Shown piece after piece: positions 6,496 to 8,668 of a stretch of DNA of 8,668 bases; position 1 is the stretch's first letter, and every line of letters begins with the position of its first letter. Both the position numbers and the translations under genes were made by a program. The notes below the pieces were generated by a model. The model ran no database searches. It was not told where the DNA came from and saw only the letters and a program-made list of their open reading frames with translations. Origin of the DNA: Planctomycetota bacterium (GTDB lineage: Bacteria; Planctomycetota; UBA1135; GCA-002686595); NCBI GenBank assembly GCA_029259675.1, contig JAJDES010000136.1:1-8668 (forward strand). Direction: 5' to 3'.

Positions 6496-7038
6496 ATGCC
6501 CCCCACGTATCGTCGCAAGCAGCTGCTCATCAACCCAGAGTTGCAGCTCAAGCTAATCCTGCTTTCCTTCGCCTTGTGCCTGCTTACCGGCCTAGTTCAG
6601 GCGGCCATGAGCGCCGTTAGCTTCACCTCCTCGGAGGCCTATATGGAAGCCCAGGAGGCGGGTTTTCGAAATGACTTGCCGGGACTTTTGGTCGACAACT
6701 TGCTGATCACCATGGGGCTTATGTTTCCGATCACCATGGGCATCGGCCTGGTGCTCACGCATCGGATTTACGGACCGGTTTACCGTTTCGAACAGTATTT
6801 GGGTCAGGTTGCTCGCGGCGAGGCGACCGACATTTGCCGCATACGCAAGAAGGATGAGTTTCAAAACTTGTGCGGCCTAATGAATGAGGCTCTGGAGCCC
6901 GTCATTCAGAAAAATGCTCGCACCAAGATGGCTGCCGACAAGGCGGCGAAAGCGTGCGAAGCTTCGGAAAAGGAAACGGTCCTAGCCGGGGATGCAACGG
7001 GAAAAGCTGATCCGGAAGTACTGGATACTGCCGCTTAG
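6496..7038 (+). CDS. Two-helix membrane protein with a HAMP domain and no output domain
   Basis: From the ATG at 6496 the product is 180 residues. It opens with a basic stretch (MPPTYRRKQLLINPELQLKL), then a first transmembrane helix at about 20-42 (ILLSFALCLLTGLVQAAM). A short segment of about 22 residues follows, likely extracytoplasmic, then a second helix at about 64-88. A HAMP domain comes next at about 88-138: an N-terminal helix with the typical Gly-Pro (HRIYGPVYRFEQYLGQVARG), a connector, then KKDEFQNLCGLMNEALEPV. The tail (about 140-180) is Ala/Lys/Glu-rich and probably coiled or disordered. In chemoreceptors and sensor kinases HAMP relays membrane signals to a kinase, cyclase or receptor module, but none is present and the frame simply stops. 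It may act with a separate partner or as a scaffold. The external loop is too short for a folded sensor domain. A TTG start at 6451 is the alternative. Confidence 0.85.
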   Translation: MPPTYRRKQLLINPELQLKLILLSFALCLLTGLVQAAMSAVSFTSSEAYMEAQEAGFRNDLPGLLVDNLLITMGLMFPITMGIGLVLTHRIYGPVYRFEQYLGQVARGEATDICRIRKKDEFQNLCGLMNEALEPVIQKNARTKMAADKAAKACEASEKETVLAGDATGKADPEVLDTAA

Positions 7039-7075
7039 AAAGTCGTAGACCGAAGTAAGTTTGCAGCCTAATTCA

Positions 7076-7104
7076 ATGCTCCCTTCGGGCTCCGCATCGT
7101 TTTT
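7076..7104 (+). terminator. Possible intrinsic terminator of the HAMP gene
   Basis: About 38 bases after the stop, ATGC...GCAT arms (7076-7079 and 7094-7097) enclose CCC-TTC-GGG (7081-7089), with a 1-base/4-base internal loop. Five T's follow at 7100-7104. The stem is interrupted and the T-run short, so termination would be moderate at best. Confidence 0.4.
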
Positions 7105-7236
7105 GGCACGCTTGCCCTGAATCGTTCCCCCGGATGGGATATGGGGGCGAAAGGCCGCCCCAAGAGCAGCGAATGGCTCCGCAACTTGGGTCCGGAGGAA
7201 CGGGTGATCGTTCTCGAGCAAGTGCAGCCCGCAGCG

Positions 7237-7269
7237 AAAAATTGTGCGCATTGCTACCACGAAACGCGC
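7237..7269 (-). terminator. Possible intrinsic terminator of the FG-GAP gene
   Basis: On the minus strand, about 40 bases past the FG-GAP stop, GCGCGTT (7269-7263) can pair with AATGCGC (7252-7246), including one G-T wobble, around a 10-base loop. Four bases later comes a run of five T's (7241-7237). The position and orientation fit the end of the minus-strand transcript. Confidence 0.4.
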
Positions 7270-7309
7270 GTGCCCACACTCATTCTGTGCACCGCATTCG
7301 CACGGATGC

Positions 7310-8668
7310 TCACTGCTCCAACGTAATCTTCAGGATCTCCGTGGAACTCCAGGCCTCGGAGCCGAAGTAGTCAAGAACCAAGTACTGTTGGGCGTAGCTG
7401 ATGGTTCCGTTGTAGCCGCTGTTGATGTTGTTCAGGTTGATCACCCGGTTGCCTGACGCGTTCGTAAAGAAGACTTTGAGCTGATTGTAGTTCAGGACAA
7501 CGGGGAGCCCAGTCGCTGGATCGTCAAAGGTGCTAATCGCGCCGAATCCAATCAGGCGCACTATCAATGCGAATGGCTTGTTTGTGATTAGGGACAGCTG
7601 TGCGGCACTGCCGCTGCCCAGGGGAGTGCCGCAAAGCGAAAAACTGTCACCACCGCCGGAGTTGCCATCAATGGAAAATTCGGGCTGGCAAGTGATCGGG
7701 TTGGTTTCATTGCGCCAAATTTGAGTCCCGGCGCCGCGACCCAACACGAGTTCCAAATCACCATCATTGTCGACGTCCATGGGCGCGACATCGTGGACAC
7801 CGAGCATGTGGATGCTTTCCAGCCCTACGGCGCCTTTCCAGCCGATACCTTCCGCGAACTCCTGCTCTTCGATCAGCTGAATGTCCGTGCCTGGGGCTCC
7901 GCCTGGATTGTGGTAAATGACGCTGCGGCGGCTGTAGCCATGGGCATCGGGGTGGATGTCGGTGTGAATGGCATCGTTCCAGCCGTCCGCGTCCAAGTCC
8001 ACGATGATGTTGTTGCCGCCGAAAGTATTTGCACTGCAACCATCACAACCTCCCGCCTGGGCATAGAGCATGGCCGGGCCCCAGATGACTCGACCGAGAA
8101 CGTCATTGCCATGGTTGTAGCGATGGCGATCGTTGCTGTCGCTGGTAACGATGACATCAAGCCTGCCGTCATTGTTTAGATCGCCGACATTGGCGTGGTA
8201 GGGCTCAAAATCCATGAAGTCATCATAGATGTTGAAGTAGCCGTGATTGAGTGGGTCGTTATATATCGCGGCCACGTGCTGGGGCGGGTCAAGTGCGGTG
8301 TCTTTGAGCACGTCATTGACCCCGTCCCCATTCAGGTCGGCAATTTGAGCGGACACGCCAAAGGCCGACTCCAGCATCGGAGCTTGAGTCATGCGCGTGT
8401 CGTAGCTATCGACAAAGAAGCCGTTGCCGTCATTGATGAAGAGTCGATCGTTGACGTCGCTGCCGGGCGGTTCGGGGACACTGTTGCCCGAAAGTCCTGA
8501 ATTGTCGTAATCCGAGAAATACAGATCGGGGAATCCGTCACCTGTGACATCGCCTGCGGCTACGGCGCAGAAGCGGGGGGCCACAGGGACGAGTGGATTG
8601 CCGCCGGCGTCCATCGTGAAGATTTGCGGAAAGCGCGCATCTTCGAAGCGCAGCCCAAGCCACTGGCC
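7310..8668 (-). CDS. FG-GAP/VCBS repeat protein, C-terminal part (N-terminus beyond the right edge)
   Basis: The frame is open from the right edge to a TGA at 7312-7310, giving 452 visible residues. At least five calcium-binding loops of the FG-GAP type occur: GDVTGDGFPDLYF, ADLNGDGVNDVL, GDLNNDGRLDVIV, VDLDADGWNDAI and MDVDNDGDLELVLG, spaced about 52-74 residues apart, with LFINDGNGFF and IWRN segments between. Repeats like these build a beta-propeller as in integrin alpha chains, and in bacteria they are usually in secreted or surface proteins. The last 120 or so residues form a separate beta-rich module beginning near SFSLCGTPLGSGSAAQLSL and ending WSSTEILKITLEQ, with no LPXTG, PEP-CTERM or other sorting signal that I recognise. 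A signal peptide should lie beyond the window. The true start is not visible; the ATG at 8614 is internal because repeat-type sequence continues upstream of it. Role: probably binding or adhesion; no catalytic motif is seen. Confidence 0.88.
   Translation of the reverse strand, partial: GQWLGLRFEDARFPQIFTMDAGGNPLVPVAPRFCAVAAGDVTGDGFPDLYFSDYDNSGLSGNSVPEPPGSDVNDRLFINDGNGFFVDSYDTRMTQAPMLESAFGVSAQIADLNGDGVNDVLKDTALDPPQHVAAIYNDPLNHGYFNIYDDFMDFEPYHANVGDLNNDGRLDVIVTSDSNDRHRYNHGNDVLGRVIWGPAMLYAQAGGCDGCSANTFGGNNIIVDLDADGWNDAIHTDIHPDAHGYSRRSVIYHNPGGAPGTDIQLIEEQEFAEGIGWKGAVGLESIHMLGVHDVAPMDVDNDGDLELVLGRGAGTQIWRNETNPITCQPEFSIDGNSGGGDSFSLCGTPLGSGSAAQLSLITNKPFALIVRLIGFGAISTFDDPATGLPVVLNYNQLKVFFTNASGNRVINLNNINSGYNGTISYAQQYLVLDYFGSEAWSSTEILKITLEQ

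Noticed and set aside
6045..6551. 168-codon minus-strand frame across the long intergenic stretch
   Set aside because: The translation looks random (Arg, Ser, Pro, Cys scattered), has no domain or start signal, and overlaps the 5' end of the HAMP gene and the 3' end of the oxygenase gene.
1..8668. Mobile element, CRISPR array, phage or toxin-antitoxin system
   Set aside because: I saw no transposase, integrase, regularly spaced repeats, flanking target duplications or paired small genes on either strand.

Overview
The window reads as a chromosomal segment of a moderately GC-rich (about 60% by eye), didermic-type bacterium. It carries a sulfatase-family lipoprotein with a 'TLPS' active-site loop, a membrane protein fused to a spermidine-synthase-like domain, a secreted FG-GAP repeat protein and a two-helix HAMP protein. 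This mix is common in Planctomycetota and also occurs in Myxococcota and other environmental lineages. That assignment is inference; no rRNA, tRNA or marker gene is present to settle it.

Layout from left to right. (1) Positions 1-1854, minus strand, cut by the left edge: a polytopic membrane protein with two duplicated transporter-like halves followed by the start of a spermidine-synthase-like Rossmann domain. (2) Positions 2083-4584, minus strand: an 833-residue lipoprotein of the sulfatase/alkaline phosphatase superfamily, with threonine where classical sulfatases have the formylglycine precursor. (3) Positions 4684-6048, plus strand, divergent from the sulfatase across 99 bases: a fusion of an AHSA1-type SRPBCC domain with a phytanoyl-CoA dioxygenase (PhyH)-type Fe(II)/2-oxoglutarate oxygenase. 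(4) Positions 6049-6495: a long apparently non-coding stretch holding a perfect 6-3-6 inverted repeat. (5) Positions 6496-7038, plus strand: a 180-residue membrane protein with two helices and a HAMP domain but no output domain. (6) Positions 7310-8668, minus strand, cut by the right edge: the C-terminal 452 residues of an FG-GAP/VCBS repeat protein. The HAMP and FG-GAP genes converge, and each is followed by a hairpin plus T-run that could be its terminator.

No single operon or pathway links these genes. The sulfatase and the membrane protein share a strand and could be co-transcribed, but 228 bases separate them. The sulfatase and the oxygenase share a divergent control region. I see no mobile element, CRISPR array, phage gene or defence system. 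The most distinctive items are the SRPBCC-PhyH fusion, the threonine-type sulfatase lipoprotein with a large unassigned N-terminal region, and the spermidine-synthase-like domain that appears to have lost its substrate-binding motif.
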